Source of the DNA: Coix lacryma-jobi var. lacryma-jobi
Lineage: Eukaryota > Streptophyta > Magnoliopsida > Poales > Poaceae
Direction of reading: 5' to 3'
NCBI GenBank assembly: GCA_009763385.1
Contig: CM019831.1
Coordinates: forward strand, 20,920,080-20,984,079
Length of the DNA: 64,000 nt
Made by a program: the position numbers and the translations under genes. This document shows positions 32,980-45,337 of the stretch, piece by piece. The notes beneath the pieces are model-generated. The model made no database searches, had not been told where the DNA came from, and was given only the letters and a program-made list of their open reading frames with translations. Positions within the stretch are counted from its first letter, which is position 1, and every line of letters starts with the position of its first letter.

Positions 32980-33131
32980 CCATACAAATATAATATAATA
33001 GGGAATTTAGATCAATGAGGCAACATAGAAATTAACAATACTTCCAAAATGCATGAACTTTACTTGTGTCATTATTAATGTAAAAAATAGTAATCCTTAT
33101 AACTTCTCTAGCTATCTAAGTAAGATTACAT
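32980..33131. other. Short AT-rich spacer
   Basis: I see nothing identifiable between the two CACTA sequences. Confidence 0.5.
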
Positions 33132-33590
33132 CACTACTAGAGAATAGGCCTTTGGATGATCTATCAACTAAGATTTAGTCTCGGCAAAAAATTGCGTCCA
33201 GGACTAAAGACTTTTAGTAAAAGTGAACCTTTAGTCCCGGTTGGTATTATCAACCCGGACTAAAGGTCCCCGATCTTTAGCCCCGGTTGGTACCAACCGG
33301 GATTAAAGGGTGACCTTTTAGCCCCAGTTCATGTTACCAACCGAGACTAAAGGTCCTTTTAGTCTCGGTTGGTGTTACCAACCGGGACTAAAGGTCCTCC
33401 ACGAGTGAATTCAAAAGGAAAACGTCGAGAACTATATCACGTGGGTTGTGTAGTTCAGTTGGTAAGCGTGCATGAGGTGAGAGGTGCTGAGTTCGAATCT
33501 ATTTGAATCCTCTGTACATATCCCCGGTTGCCGGTTGGAAGCACTCGGGACTAAAGCCTGGGACCTAAGCCCCGGTTGGGAAATGCATGT
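33132..33590 (+). mobile_element. Half of a TTTAGTCCC-type CACTA element
   Basis: It starts CACTACTAGAGAATAGGCC and carries six or more TTTAGTCCCGGTTGGT/ACCAACCGGGACTAAAG repeats to about 33390, with weaker copies to 33577. A tRNA-like module (TGTAGTTCAGTTGGTAAG and GAGTTCGAATC) lies at about 33449-33500. No opposite terminus is found, so the other end appears deleted. Confidence 0.7.
33449..33500 (+). other. tRNA-like A/B-box module in the TTTAGTCCC CACTA
   Basis: TGTAGTTCAGTTGGTAAG fits box A and the D-arm, and GAGTTCGAATC fits box B. Stem pairing outside these is poor. It is the same type of module as in the TTTGCCGAG elements. Confidence 0.5.
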
Positions 33591-34386
33591 ATGACCATTA
33601 CTATTCAATTCTACTCAGAAAATAATCTATTTGAATCCTCTGTACGTACCACATGCACATATATGTAGATCTAGATTTACATCTAGAACTAAACCTAAGG
33701 ACTATTGATAACTAAATAACAGTGCGTCAACAGGAAGAGATGGGTGGTAAATAATTCGAGAAGCTGGTTCCCAGCATAATTTCCCTAGAAACCCCAAACA
33801 TTTGACATAAAGCATGTAAGGAGAGAGAGAACTAAAAACCTAATTTATCACGTAACCTTACACAAGATATCAAATAGATGTTTGGAATGGTTTTAACTTT
33901 CCATATAGAGTCACCTCCTCAAAGGAAATCAAGAGCAAACACCCCATATAGTTGTCGCCCCTAGCTCAGATGTAAAAGTTTAGGTTTAGCACTAAAGGTC
34001 AGCTTGCGCTGTTGGTGCCAAAAAGTTTTTTTTATTAAGTTGTGAAAATAATTGGGAATTTACCTGATGTAACACACTACATGTGCATCTTGTTTGTGTA
34101 ACAAAAAAATTTCCCTGATGCTTAGTGATATTGACAATAGTGACAACAATTTTCATCTAGACAACATGCTGACAATGTTATTCAAATTTCGATGCATTCA
34201 CAACATTATTTTTTGAGTGCTATTGAATACTATCTTACTAGAGAATCATCATGCTTTGTTGTCAGCAGCTCGGTTATTATCCTTTCCAAACAAGGATACA
34301 ACTATTGAATAACATATAAAAGATATAAGCAACAAATATTGTGTACTACAATATGAAGTAAGGAGTATCATTAATGGAGAAGTGGC

Positions 34387-34389
<3 letters not shown>
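33591..34389. other. AT-rich region without a gene
   Basis: No coding frame. ATCTATTTGAATCCTCTGTAC at 33625 repeats the copy at 33497 exactly (21 bp), marking an old duplication or repair junction. Confidence 0.5.

Positions 34390-34450
<61 letters not shown>
34390..34450. repeat. (TA)n microsatellite, left flank of an 8.4-kb block
   Basis: About 30 uninterrupted AT dinucleotides. Confidence 0.95.
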
Positions 34451-34453
<3 letters not shown>

Positions 34454-34614
34454 TTACTATATGCTACCTAAGTACCAGTCCCAGCTGTACCCAGCCGCTA
34501 GCCCAGTTTTTTTCTGACCCCCCGCCTCCCGGACGGCCGGCCCCCCGCCCTGAGGCCACGATCCCCCCCCCCCTCCCGACTATACACGTTCCTGCAGTTT
34601 GAGCAAATTGAAAA

Positions 34615-35104
34615 AAAAAAATCAGCTCGATCCTCCTCCTCGCATCTCCTCGAGCACTGAAAAAATCAGCTCGATCCTCCTCCTCGCATCTCCTCCAGCA
34701 CTGAAAAAATCAGCTCGATCCTCCTCCTCGCATCTCCTCGGGCACCGCTCCCACGCCTGCGCTCCTTCAAGCCCCGCTCCTACGCCGATTCTCCTCCGGT
34801 GCCGCTCCCTCCCCCAGCGGCGCTCCCATGCCTGCACTTCTCCGGCGCCGCTCCCTCTTCAAGCGGGGCTCCAATCGTGCCGCCCCACAACTTTGTCCGG
34901 CAGCAGACGTAGCGCGCTGCCGGTCCAGGCGTTCTCCGCCGCCGTGCCCCAACGTCCCGCCTCCCACTCTGCCGCTCTGATTCCGTCGTTTCCCTGCCGG
35001 TGACACAGACAGCTCGTGCCATCTCCGCAGAAATCGATTCCCCCTGTGCTCGGTTCGCCTCGTTCCGGCCTCCGCACGCCGTGGTCGTCGCCGCTCATCC
35101 TGGT
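34615..35104 (+). other. CT-rich leader-like tract with a donor-like end
   Basis: A threefold repeat at 34620-34740 is followed by GC-rich, CT-rich sequence ending CATCCTG|GTAAGAGC at 35102. It resembles a 5' untranslated exon of a grass gene. The long frame across it (34599-35003) is low complexity and not a convincing protein. Confidence 0.35.
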
Positions 35105-35879
35105 AAGAGCCCCTCCGTTTAACTTTTTTTAGAGGGGTATTCGAAATTCGGGAGAGAGGTAGCCCATAAATAAATGGATGAATTCGGGTAGCCCATAAAT
35201 AAATGGATGACGTCGCGACGAGGGCAGGACGATCGAGCGTATTCAAGGCCCCCCACACTTTGGTTTAAAGGCTGCTGGTACTCTTGATTGGTTTCGCATC
35301 CATTTATTTATTATTTTGTTCAGTTTATTTACTCTGCTTGCTTCATTCAAGCAGACTGCAGTATATACGTAGAAATAAATTAAACAGTGAGCGGTTTAGG
35401 TGAGGGTGCAGTAAAGGAGGGGGCGACGGCAAAATAGATTTGATGCACGGGACTGCAAACAACCTGAGTGCTACTTGACAAATTCGTCAGTCAATCATGA
35501 ATGGTTTTCTGCTACCAGCGTGCAGCATCGAAGGGGACAAAGCCTCTTGTCCTCTTTTACTTCATTCCCAGAGCTTGTTGGTTCCACAGCTATATTTGTT
35601 TTTCTTAAATACAGAACAAGCTTGTTAGTTAGAACTAGAATATGCATGATCCGTGAACTCATGTCATGAGTGAGGTTCACAACCTTCATCCAGAAAGAGA
35701 AAAAACAGAGAGAGAAGGGAAATGATGCCACTGGAGTTTGTCCATGTAATAGAGGTTCAAGTACCTCCCAGCGCTGTTCTTGGGCGGTGTGCCCTAGCGT
35801 CCGGCCCAATCGCGCAAGTTGAACCCTATTGAGGAGCAGAGGCGGCCTCACGTCAGATCCATTCCTCCTTCAATGTAGG

Positions 35880-35969
35880 ATGGCTTGGCCGGAGCTTCGC
35901 TGCGTCCGTCCCATCCTTGTGGCTCTCCTCCGGACGTGGCCACTGGAGTGGATCTTTCTCTGCACCACA
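35880..35969 (+). CDS. Possible exon fragment (30 codons, unknown)
   Basis: An ATG opens MAWPELRCVRPILVALLRTW and the frame ends at a consensus donor ACA|GTAAGT. It is GC-rich against an AT-rich background. No family is recognised and no matching downstream exon was secured. It may be a captured gene fragment or chance. Confidence 0.25.
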
Positions 35970-36099
35970 GTAAGTAGCTGACCCATCCTCTTCCCTTAAT
36001 TTCGGAATGGGTTCGATCTTGGCCCTAAAATCTCTGAGATTTCAGTTTCCACTACCTCAGCTAGATTCGGAGGATGTAGGCATCAGGGGCAGAAACAAG

Positions 36100-39000
36100 G
36101 GGGGCGAGCAACATGAAAAGTTATTTTTGTCAAATGAAATATTTTTCTTTTTTGTCAAATGAATTTTGTTTCATCATATTATCAGTGATGTTATTTTGGT
36201 TATTCAACTACGGAATGAAGTGACCGAACCAACATGAAAAGTTTGATTTGTAATAATTTTTTTAGTTGCAGACTAAACAACAATGCCCATTTGGTTCCAC
36301 GGAGAACTACAGGATGCCTGAAGGTGAATCACTTTGGTCCCTCTAATTCCTTTTTGCTTTTTGAACTAGAAGGGTCATGCTTGAGTTCAAAGGCTTTGCA
36401 TGTGTGGATGTTCTAGTTCTAGGCATATATGAATTCTTTTTCTTCTCTACCTAATTTTGTTCATGTAACCTAGCTTTTAGGTAATAGGCTTTAAAATCTA
36501 GATCATTAGGCGTGTATCTTAGCAATGTAGGGTAATTACTATTTTAAACTTGACTAGACAAAGATATTTGATTTAGTAGTTTAGGTTGTAATGATCCTTC
36601 TTTCTTTTTTGAATATGTACTCATTCTTCTGAAAGTTCAAAATCACTTTGATAAGACTGATCTATGTCATTTGTGTAGATTGTGATCCAACACTATGATA
36701 CTATGTTAAGGTCTTCACAGAGATATTATTCATTACTTGCAAATTGGATGTATTTTAGATTTACTATAAGAAATTGGACATGCTCTAGCAAAAATTTGAG
36801 CCAAATTTTATCACGTTTGTGAAGCTGACAATAAACGCATATCAAAATTCTTGTTCCCTTCTCTCTTTGATGTCTTTTCCTTCTTTTTTCATTAACTCTA
36901 GGGTGTGGATTGTTTTAGTCCATGATGCAAACTCCATGAACTCTGATGATTACATCTTTCCTAAATTTACCGGACACACTTTTATCAGCCAAGTTCAAAT
37001 GAACTAGAAGTTTCTACTTTTCAGCTTATTAATTGCTGTTGCAGCATGTTCACTTGGTTTCTATTTTGTTTAGGCATTTTGTGAACACTTATTAATTGTT
37101 TTTGTGGACACACTTTTCTAATAACGCAAGCTCAAATGACCTAGAAGATTTTATGGCAGCATGGCACAGATTGCATCAACCATAGGTGAGATTCAGGTAT
37201 AATTGAAGAGTTTTATAAAATACCTTGCATCAACCACATTGCTTTGATTTTTCCAAATATTGGTGTAAATAAATCTACCTATGTTAAGAACATGAGGATT
37301 GCATTGAGAACCCTGCAAACCTGATCTGCTCCATTCCTACTGTCATTTCACTGATGCATACCAACTCAAGTTTCTAAATTCTAAAGTTTCTTGTGCTCGT
37401 TTCTAAAAATGTCTTAGTTTGCAAATTAATTAATTCTTCCACTCTAATTTCAGAATTTTCTTCCACATGAGGAATGTTGATTTCTTACCCTGGAACGGCC
37501 ATAGGATTGCATTACTCTATATGTTCTTGCCAGTTGTGAAATTTGGAGGTATCACTTCCTGTTCCATTTTAGAAATTTAGAATGTACATAGAGACTAATG
37601 AAATTTCTGTGTTCACATGACATTGTTTTTTTTTACCATATTATATAGTTTCATAGAAATGAGAATTTTGTTGTACTGGCATCATGAATTGCTTTTGATA
37701 TTCAAGATGTTTCTACAATCACCAATGTCACAATCATTAGTGATGGAGCAAAGCAAACTTTTACGGATGATCCAACTAACACAATAGCTAATTAGTTATG
37801 GTCTATGAAATTTATTAGTGCTTATCAGGAGCACAGACTAATTAATGCAAAGACTTTAACCGGTTACTACTGCTAAGTAGTGTCTCTTCTTTTGCTCAAT
37901 GCATAAGCGTTGCAAATTAAGGCTTGAATTTCATCATCACTGCAGCTAGAGTTCAGGCAAATTGATTGAAATCCAACAATATATCCATGTGGTCAGACCT
38001 CAATTTAGTAGTTCAGTTCGAGGAATACTTGTCTAATTGCATATCTATTTATTGCCATCTAAAAAGGCCAAGGTGCGCGCATGGGTCAATGGGAGCTGAA
38101 AGTGACGACCAAGCATATTAGACGATCATGAAACTTTGTCAAAAAAAAAAGACTATCATGGGTGGAGAATAAATTAGAATTATGTTTCTTACCAATGATG
38201 TTTATGGAACATTCCCACTCAACATTGTTTTTGCGTGAAATGACTTAGGATCATTAAATTATTACTTTGATGCAAGGTCAGAAATTTACATCCAGATGTA
38301 TTTCTTTATTGCTGGTCGGAGTTGTTTTTGCTTTGGATTTTCAAACTTCTGTAATATCGTCGCTCCTGACTCCTGAGTAATGAAAATGAAATTTGGCCTT
38401 TTCATGGTGGAAGATAATCATGTTGAATATATTTGATTTCAAATTAGAGATTATAACAAATTTGTGCCAATTAAATAGCGAAATTTCTAATTATCTGTCG
38501 ACTGTTTTTTTGTTCGTTTGTCAGTCGATTCTTTTTTATGAGAGCTTGTGTTTATGGGCTGGTTTGTCATCGTGGGCTTTCTTCTCGTTCAGCCTGATTA
38601 CGAGGCTATGTGCGTTTGAAAATCTTGCTTGATGAACTTGTATCCATTTATTTTTTCGAACTCCGACCCTCCTCTATTTCTGTTGTGACTCTTTTTTCCT
38701 GCCAAATCTATGTTATTCATTTCTATCTTGTCCTCTCTCAAAATATCCATCCCACTCCTTCGTTCTTCCCCTTTCGGCTTCCTATTAATCTTCCAGAAGC
38801 GGGGGAGGAGCTGTTTGCCGGTCGCCGTGGGAGAGCCTATGCTGTACCACCTCTCCCGGCCTAGCCACTGAATCGAGTTTTGTTTTTTCATTTTGTGTGA
38901 TTGTTTTCGTCATTGTTGATTTATCGTCTGCCCAAAACCGTCCGGTGGGAGAGCTCGTTCATATCCCCCTATCCGTCCGGTGGGAGATCTCGTTCGTGCT

Positions 39001-42000
39001 GCTGTTGTCGCGGCGCAGGTACCCTTCCTATTACCCGAATCCTATATATATGCAGGTAGCAGGTTGTTTGCCTCCGTTTGAATTTTTGTTTTCTGAATAG
39101 ATTTTCCCCCATATACAACCACTATTTTCTTCAATTTTTTCAGTCCTCTATCAATCAGACACTTGATTCTGCAAATATTTGGTCATTGATTCATCAGATT
39201 CTAAAGGTATTTCGACATTATCTTATGCCTTCTCTCCCCCTGAATCATCCCCAAAAAAATCTGATGTTCAGATCCATAATTTGTGTGGTGTGCTCTAAGT
39301 TCATTTGGATCTATAGTGTCAAGGGCGGTTTGGATTTCCTGACCTATTTTCTTCATTCATTTGCTTTTCAAAAGGACCTTTTTTAGTTGTATAGTTTCGA
39401 TTTAAGTAACTGAACCCATCATGATTCAGGTATTCAGTTAGGAAGTTCCAGTATATTTGTTTAGAAGTACTGAGAAGATATGTTGAGTTTCGTATTGTTC
39501 ATTTTATATTCAGTTTTGGTTAATTGACTCCTTAAACTGACACATAGTTAAGGAACAGTTTGAGTCGCAGAAGGTTTGGTGGTTTCAGTTTTGCATGTTG
39601 TTGCATACTTTAAATAAATTTTAGTGGTCCTTAAAATTTAGTTATGTAAATTGTGGTTTCAGTTTCAATTATATTATGAATGTGCACATATCTTCCATCA
39701 TATAAGCAAATATATTGAGCTTCAGTTTATGTATCACAAGGTTTGAGGGTTATAATATGCATGTTGCATGCATTGAAAATTCAGTTATAGTAAATCAGTA
39801 CGCTAAAAATAAATTGCAATGCTTTGAATTCTTATCTGAATGGAAGAAGGCTACACCATGGGGCAACTTGTTGGTCAGATACGGGTCACAAGCATCAACA
39901 ACTTGTGATGTTGAATTCTCATCATTGTCTTTTCCATTATACTAACATTGGGAGCTATGATTCAGTTATGTTTCAGTATGCTGATCTTTTTGTCTGTATG
40001 CGTGTGTTTTGAATTTGCAAGTGGTATCTTATACCTTGTTGGCCTAGAGGGCTTGTGTATCTTAATATTAGTTGTTTATCTTAAACCTTTTTGTTTGATT
40101 GTCTATTTTTATTTAATTTATTTTAAATTTTAATTCAGAGTTCATAGTTCAGACTTTAGTTTCAGGTTCAATATTTTTATTAGTTCGGTTCTTGGTGTCT
40201 AGTTTTTTTTTGTAAACCAGTGACGTGCGTGTATGTTCAGTGTTCAGTTCAAGTCACATGTGTCTTGGGTCTTATGTGCTGGCTATGTTGTAAGCTAAGC
40301 TAGAGAGCTTGACTCTGTTGTGTTGGTGGATTAGTTATTAAGCTGCTAATGTGGATGTGTATAATTAATTAGCGAATGGTGATGACATTCTTGATGTTGA
40401 CCAAAGGGTTGCATTACGCTCTACTATGTCTCATCTGATGGCACTGCTGATAACGACGTTGTTGTAAATGTTTAAGTATTGTAGCACTTCTGCATTAGTA
40501 GTACGTGGTTGGTTGCTTGCTAGTAATCACTGCTGTGATGACTAGTACTGCTGTCCTTATATCCTTGCAGGCACAAAACTCTCATTCAGTTACTCCAGTC
40601 AGTGTGGCCTGTTCGGTGCATTTGCTTTGGTTTGTCATGCAGCTAGCCAGTTAGTCAGTGCAGTGGCTACGTGCGTTATCTTTTTTTATGTTTTAATTAT
40701 TTTAATTTTTTTTGGTGTTTAGTACTTGATTCAGGTACTAAATTTTAGTTTATAAACGGAAGTTTATGTCTCTATCTTATTTAGGTATGACTTGGTTTTG
40801 TCAGAAGCAGCTACAACTTGAGTGCTTGGTTCATTGAGTGCAAGTACATGCAATTTGACATTAGTAGCAGTGTCATTTCGGTAGTGCAGAGACAATATCA
40901 TGGTCTTGCTTGCAGGTTTACAGCTACGTCATTTTCTGGTTTTCGTACTTTTAAATCAATGTTTCAGCATATTGAGCTTCTTGAAAATTGTTTCGGTATA
41001 TGTTTGCTTCAACAATTCTTTAGTATTTAGTATATACTTTTGATCTATTTTCAGTTTTAGTAATATATATGTAGAATGTATCTTTAATTTGTATATTGAT
41101 TTTAGTTTTCCAATTTTGTCATGGATCGATGGTCGTAGCAATAGTATATTTGGATTATAGATTGGCTAGTCATGAACGTAGTTAGCTTTATATTCCATTT
41201 CAGTGTATTTTGTTGTATTTCAAAGTCACTATCTTTCATATTTTCTATTTTTTTCTGAATCAGATGGCTACAAAACTTCAGACATGCTATTCGTAGGAAC
41301 TTCCAAATGAACTGTACAGGAAGTTTTTAGACTTGTCGATGAAAAGGCGGGTTCTTTTCTCCTTTCTTTTTGCTATATTTTCCATGTCCTGATTCCTAAA
41401 TGATGGTAAACTATGAAGCATCCATGCTACAAAGGCTAGACTAAGCTTATTTCTTATTAATACTGGGTTTAAGATTCAAATAATTAGGAGTGTTGTTTCA
41501 GCTTGCAATGCTAAAAATTGTCATCATCCTTTTTACAGTATATTCAATCTTGCTGTTATAAGTGGTTAGTGATAATGCATGAATATATTATTCTAGTGGC
41601 ATTTGCTTCTAATTTATCTCAGGCTCTTGAACAACATTTATAGGTCGAGAGGCAAATGGTCTCTCTCAAGCGGCGACACAAGAAACCTCAACCTCTCCAA
41701 GGGTACTCTACCATACCTTGTTCCTAGAAAATGGTGGATGCAGAAACCTTATGCCGATGCCATTCTAGAGGAGTTCCAGCCAAAATACTGCTGGTTGATT
41801 GTTGGTGGTGCATTTGCGTTCAAAAAATTGTTGGTGGTGCATTTGATTTACTAGGAGTTCGTACTTGATCCCAAAATATTAGGTTTGTCTTGTACATGAG
41901 ATGCCTGAAATTTGGCGAATCTTGAATCTGGTTCATTTTTTTCAAGTTTGTAACCATGTTTCATTAGATGATATGTAATTTGCAAGTCCAAAGATTGGGG

Positions 42001-42770
42001 ATAGCAGACAATGATGAAATAGGATAAGTAGTACCTTATTTTCAGTTGTTTTATCATCTTGATCTACATGTCCATCAGGTTTTGCTTTTGCTTTTGTTCG
42101 CATCTTTTCCCTTCTCTTCTTTTGATCTGACAGTTGTAGATATTTTGGATCTCTTTTGTTTTTCTTTGATCTGTCCTTCGTTCCAGGTGTTTCTTTGTCC
42201 TCCAAAAATATTCTGTTATTACATTTTTAGATCTTGACCCACTATGATAACTGGTTTTGGCTTCAGATGTCCTACGGCTCTTTTTAGTTGGCGTTTGTTT
42301 TTTTTTCAAAAATTGTATTTCGCCGAACGGTTAAATCATTTGTATTTTTTTGGTTTTTTTATTGTTGGTACGTATTGGCTCTGTGTGCCCTGTTTTGACT
42401 GGTTGAAGAAATATGACCAAAACACAAATAGAAATCGGTTGAATGATGAGTAGTCACTTCCTTAAATGGGCATTGAAAGTTGATTTACGTGGCAAGCAAT
42501 CTAACATATATACAATGCTTTGATCAATACTGAAATCGGCCAGCTAATATCTATTAATAACGGTATTTGCAAAACTGGACGTGGTCACTTTTTTAAAAAA
42601 ACCCCTAAGAAATCTGCCCATTTAAAGTCTCACGAGCGGCAAAAGAAAAGTTCAGTCGACAAAAACAATGATCGAGTAACTTTTAAAAAATGGCCTCAGA
42701 AATCTGCCATGCCAAGTCTCAACAGCGGCGAAAGATAAAAATGGATCGACAAAAAAAAACGATATAGACT
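36100..42770. other. Long AT-rich, intron-like stretch without a supported gene
   Basis: Short exon-like islands occur: 37452-37548 (frame with RNVDFLPWNGHRIALLYMF, ending at GAG|GTATCA), 38760-39050 (promoter/leader-like GC-rich patch) and 41620-41850 (frame with PRKWWMQKPYADAILEEFQP). None shows a recognisable domain or a consistent exon chain. Confidence 0.4.
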
Positions 42771-42871
42771 GTCTCAAGCACTCACATAGGTCAATCACGT
42801 GGACTGAGCATGGACTGGGCTAATGCAGTGAGAGTGGGTACCGAATAGCTATTTGGTACCCGGGTATATAG

Positions 42872-42874
<3 letters not shown>

Positions 42875-42931
<57 letters not shown>
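42875..42931. repeat. (TA)n microsatellite, right flank of the 8.4-kb block
   Basis: About 28 TA dinucleotides. Confidence 0.95.
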
Positions 42932-42933
<2 letters not shown>

Positions 42934-43668
42934 TTCTCCTATGAACATTGGACGACGCAGAACACCTCACCACATCTCTACTAATGTCAGAACCGAAAGT
43001 TGGAAGAAGGGAACAAATCCTGGATGCTATACTAAGATATTACTGTATATTAGGAATTGAAGGCAGCAGGAACTATGTCTAAGGTGACAAAAACCAAAGA
43101 CGCGCAAGACTGAGGTTGAGGATATTATTGAATATCTTAGTTTGCAGAGTTTTGTCCAGCAAGAGGAAGTGGTAGAGAGCAACTGTCGACGAAATATCGT
43201 CGATAGTCCACCTAGGGGTATGCCCAAAGTGTGCTAGAATAGCTATGGAGGTGAGCAAGACGATGATTCAGACGTTGACGCAAAGCGACACAGAACAAAC
43301 ACGAGGCTTTATCCAGGTTTGAACCGCTAGGTTAACGTAATACCCTACGTCCTGCGTTGAGTTGTATCGATTGCATTTGGCTTATCCTCTCAGAGGACTT
43401 CTACCCCTCCTTATATACTCTGAAAGGACAACATTATATGGTAAGTATTTGGGTTCGTACTGTATCTAGATTACAACTACCGTGTGGTGCATGTCGTGTG
43501 CCACACGCGCGCCTTCATCCTGCGGGTCGGACGACCCCCGATAGTGCGGCCCATGTACCATCGTGTGGTACCCTAGGGTCTATATTCCCCACAGCTAGCC
43601 CCCGAGCCTAACTGTAAGTGCATCTAGCCCTTAGTGGGTTTTCCCCACAGCTAGCCCCCGAGCCTAAC
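42932..43668 (+). mobile_element. LTR-retrotransposon-like fragment
   Basis: 43200-43600 resembles LTR sequence of grass retroelements (GCTTTATCCAGGTTTGAACCG, CTTATATACTC, CCCACAGCTAGCCCCCGAGC), but no primer site, coding region or boundaries can be fixed. It ends in a 56-bp perfect tandem duplication (43588-43643 and 43644-43699) that overlaps the start of the copia LTR. Confidence 0.45.
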
Positions 43669-43866
43669 TGTAAGTGCATCTAGCCCTTAGTGGGTTTTGG
43701 TGAATTGAGTGACAACATAATTAAAGGTCTAACAAGTTTGCTAAGTATATCAAAGGTTCAACAAGAAAAGCAAACTTGATGATATTCCACATAGTGTTGA
43801 AATGAAGGCCAAAATTGTGAATTGTTGTATTGGAAGATCATGGAAACAATCTTGTTCAAGCAAAAG

Positions 43867-45337
43867 CACTACGGGAAAATCAATCTTTGCCGAGTGCCTG
43901 TGGCTTTGCCGAGTGCCAAATTTCGGGCACTAGGCAAAGAGCCTCTTTGCCGAGTGCCGGCCACGTGGCACTCGGCAAAGCATTTGGCCCGAATTGTGCC
44001 ACGTGGGCGGTTCTTTGCCGAGTGCCACGTGGCTGGCACTCGGCAAAGAGGTGCCTTTGCCGAGTGCCGGCCACGTGGCACTCGGCAAAGAATGTGGCCC
44101 CGAACTGTGCCACGTGGGCGGTTCTTTGCCGAGTGCCACGTGGCTAGCACTCGGCAAAGAGGTGCCTTTGCCAAGTGCCCGCCACGTGGCACTCGGCAAA
44201 GAGCTCTTTGCCTAGTGTTTTTTTCTGACACTCGGCAAAGCTAGTTTTTAAATTATATTTTGAAACAGTAAATTAATCCAAATGAAAAAGTTTTTAACTA
44301 CAAAGTTGGTTAACTTATCAAGATAAACAATTTTTGTTTTGGTGATTTTTTCATTTGACAAACTTAAAATAAATTCGTTCACAAATCTTATATATCTCTC
44401 CGGTAGTTTATAAAACTACAAGAGTGATATATAATGTTTATGAATAATATTAGAACCACAATGTCGGATGCACAAATAGTCAAACAACCAAAATAAACTT
44501 TGTAGATCTTGACAAGTTATGAAAGTTTGTAGTTGATAACTTTTTAATTTGAAGTCATCTAGTTATGCAAAACTGCGTCGAATTTGAAAATTTTAAAATT
44601 CAAATTTTTCAAAATACCTCAGATGGAGAAATGACCAAAATGAAAGTTGTAGATCTCTAAAAGTTATGAAACTTTGGTGTTGACAACTTTTTGATTTGAA
44701 ATCATCTTGTCAACGAAAACTACGTTTCAAATTGTAAAATTTAAAATTCAAATTTTTATAAACGACCTCGGATGGAAAAACTACCAAAATAAAAGTTGTA
44801 GATCTTGAAAAGTTAGAAAACTTTGTAGTTTACAATTTTTTGATTTGAATTCGTTTAGGGCCTCAAATAAGCAAGTTACACATGGTTTAGTATAATATAT
44901 AGGTAATCGAAACGGAGATGGAACGTATATGAGTGTGTAGTGCAGTGGTAGAGGAGGCTCCGCGCGAACGAGAGGTCGTGAGTTCGAATCCTGCTGACTG
45001 CGTGAGAGAAAATTGCGTGAAAAATAGTAGAACTTGCGATTTCGAGGGCGACAAGTGGGCGCCGCCCAGTGGGCCCCTCCTCCAATTAAATAAAAAAATT
45101 TCCCTATTTTTTCGGGGTTTTTTTATTTTTTTCTTTGCCGAGTGCCAAATATGCCAGCACTCGGCGAAGCCTTCGCCGAGTGCCCGATATTTGGCACTCG
45201 GCAAAGAACCCTTTGCCGTGAAATTCTTCGCCGAGTGCCCTTCGCCGAGTGCGGCACTCGGCGAAGCCTTCGCTGAGTGCAAAAGGCTCTTTGCCGAGTG
45301 CTGCCAGTGCTCGGCAAAGAGCGATTCTGCTGTACTG
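43867..45337 (-). mobile_element. Non-autonomous CACTA inserted in the copia LTR (inverted relative of 31362-32931)
   Basis: It starts CACTACGGGAAAATC at 43867 and ends GATTCTGCTGTACTG at 45337, with AAG duplicated on both sides (43864-43866, 45338-45340). The right terminus reads CAGTA instead of CACTA. Sequence order is the reverse complement of the element at 31362-32931, about 100 bp shorter because of fewer subterminal repeats. It contains the same tRNA-like module (44938-44991) and no transposase. Confidence 0.92.
44938..44991 (+). other. tRNA-like module (A and B boxes) in the CACTA copy
   Basis: Box A TAGTGCAGTGG (44938-44948) and box B GAGTTCGAATCC (44980-44991) are both conserved relative to the copy at 31707-31760. 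A mature tRNA fold is not evident. Confidence 0.55.

Larger units (their letters stand above)
34451..42874. mobile_element. Putative TA-flanked transposon-like block (TAFT/Micron-like)
   Basis: An 8.4-kb block sits between two (TA)n runs. Its ends are similar in inverted orientation: ACTATAT near each edge, then a TACC...AGCT...GTACCCA stretch and TAGCCCAGT about 45-55 bp in (34495-34508 and the complement of 42814-42824). Elements flanked by TA repeats with imperfect terminal inverted repeats are known in grasses. No transposase is seen. The inside has exon-like pieces and a CT-rich leader-like tract at 34600-35100 with a threefold CAGCTCGATCCTCCTCCTCG repeat. It could instead be ordinary intergenic DNA with gene fragments. 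Confidence 0.4.

Noticed and set aside
34599..35003. 134-codon ORF as a real protein
   Set aside because: Low-complexity S/P/R-rich translation of CT-rich leader-like DNA with a threefold repeat; an opposite-strand frame is equally open.
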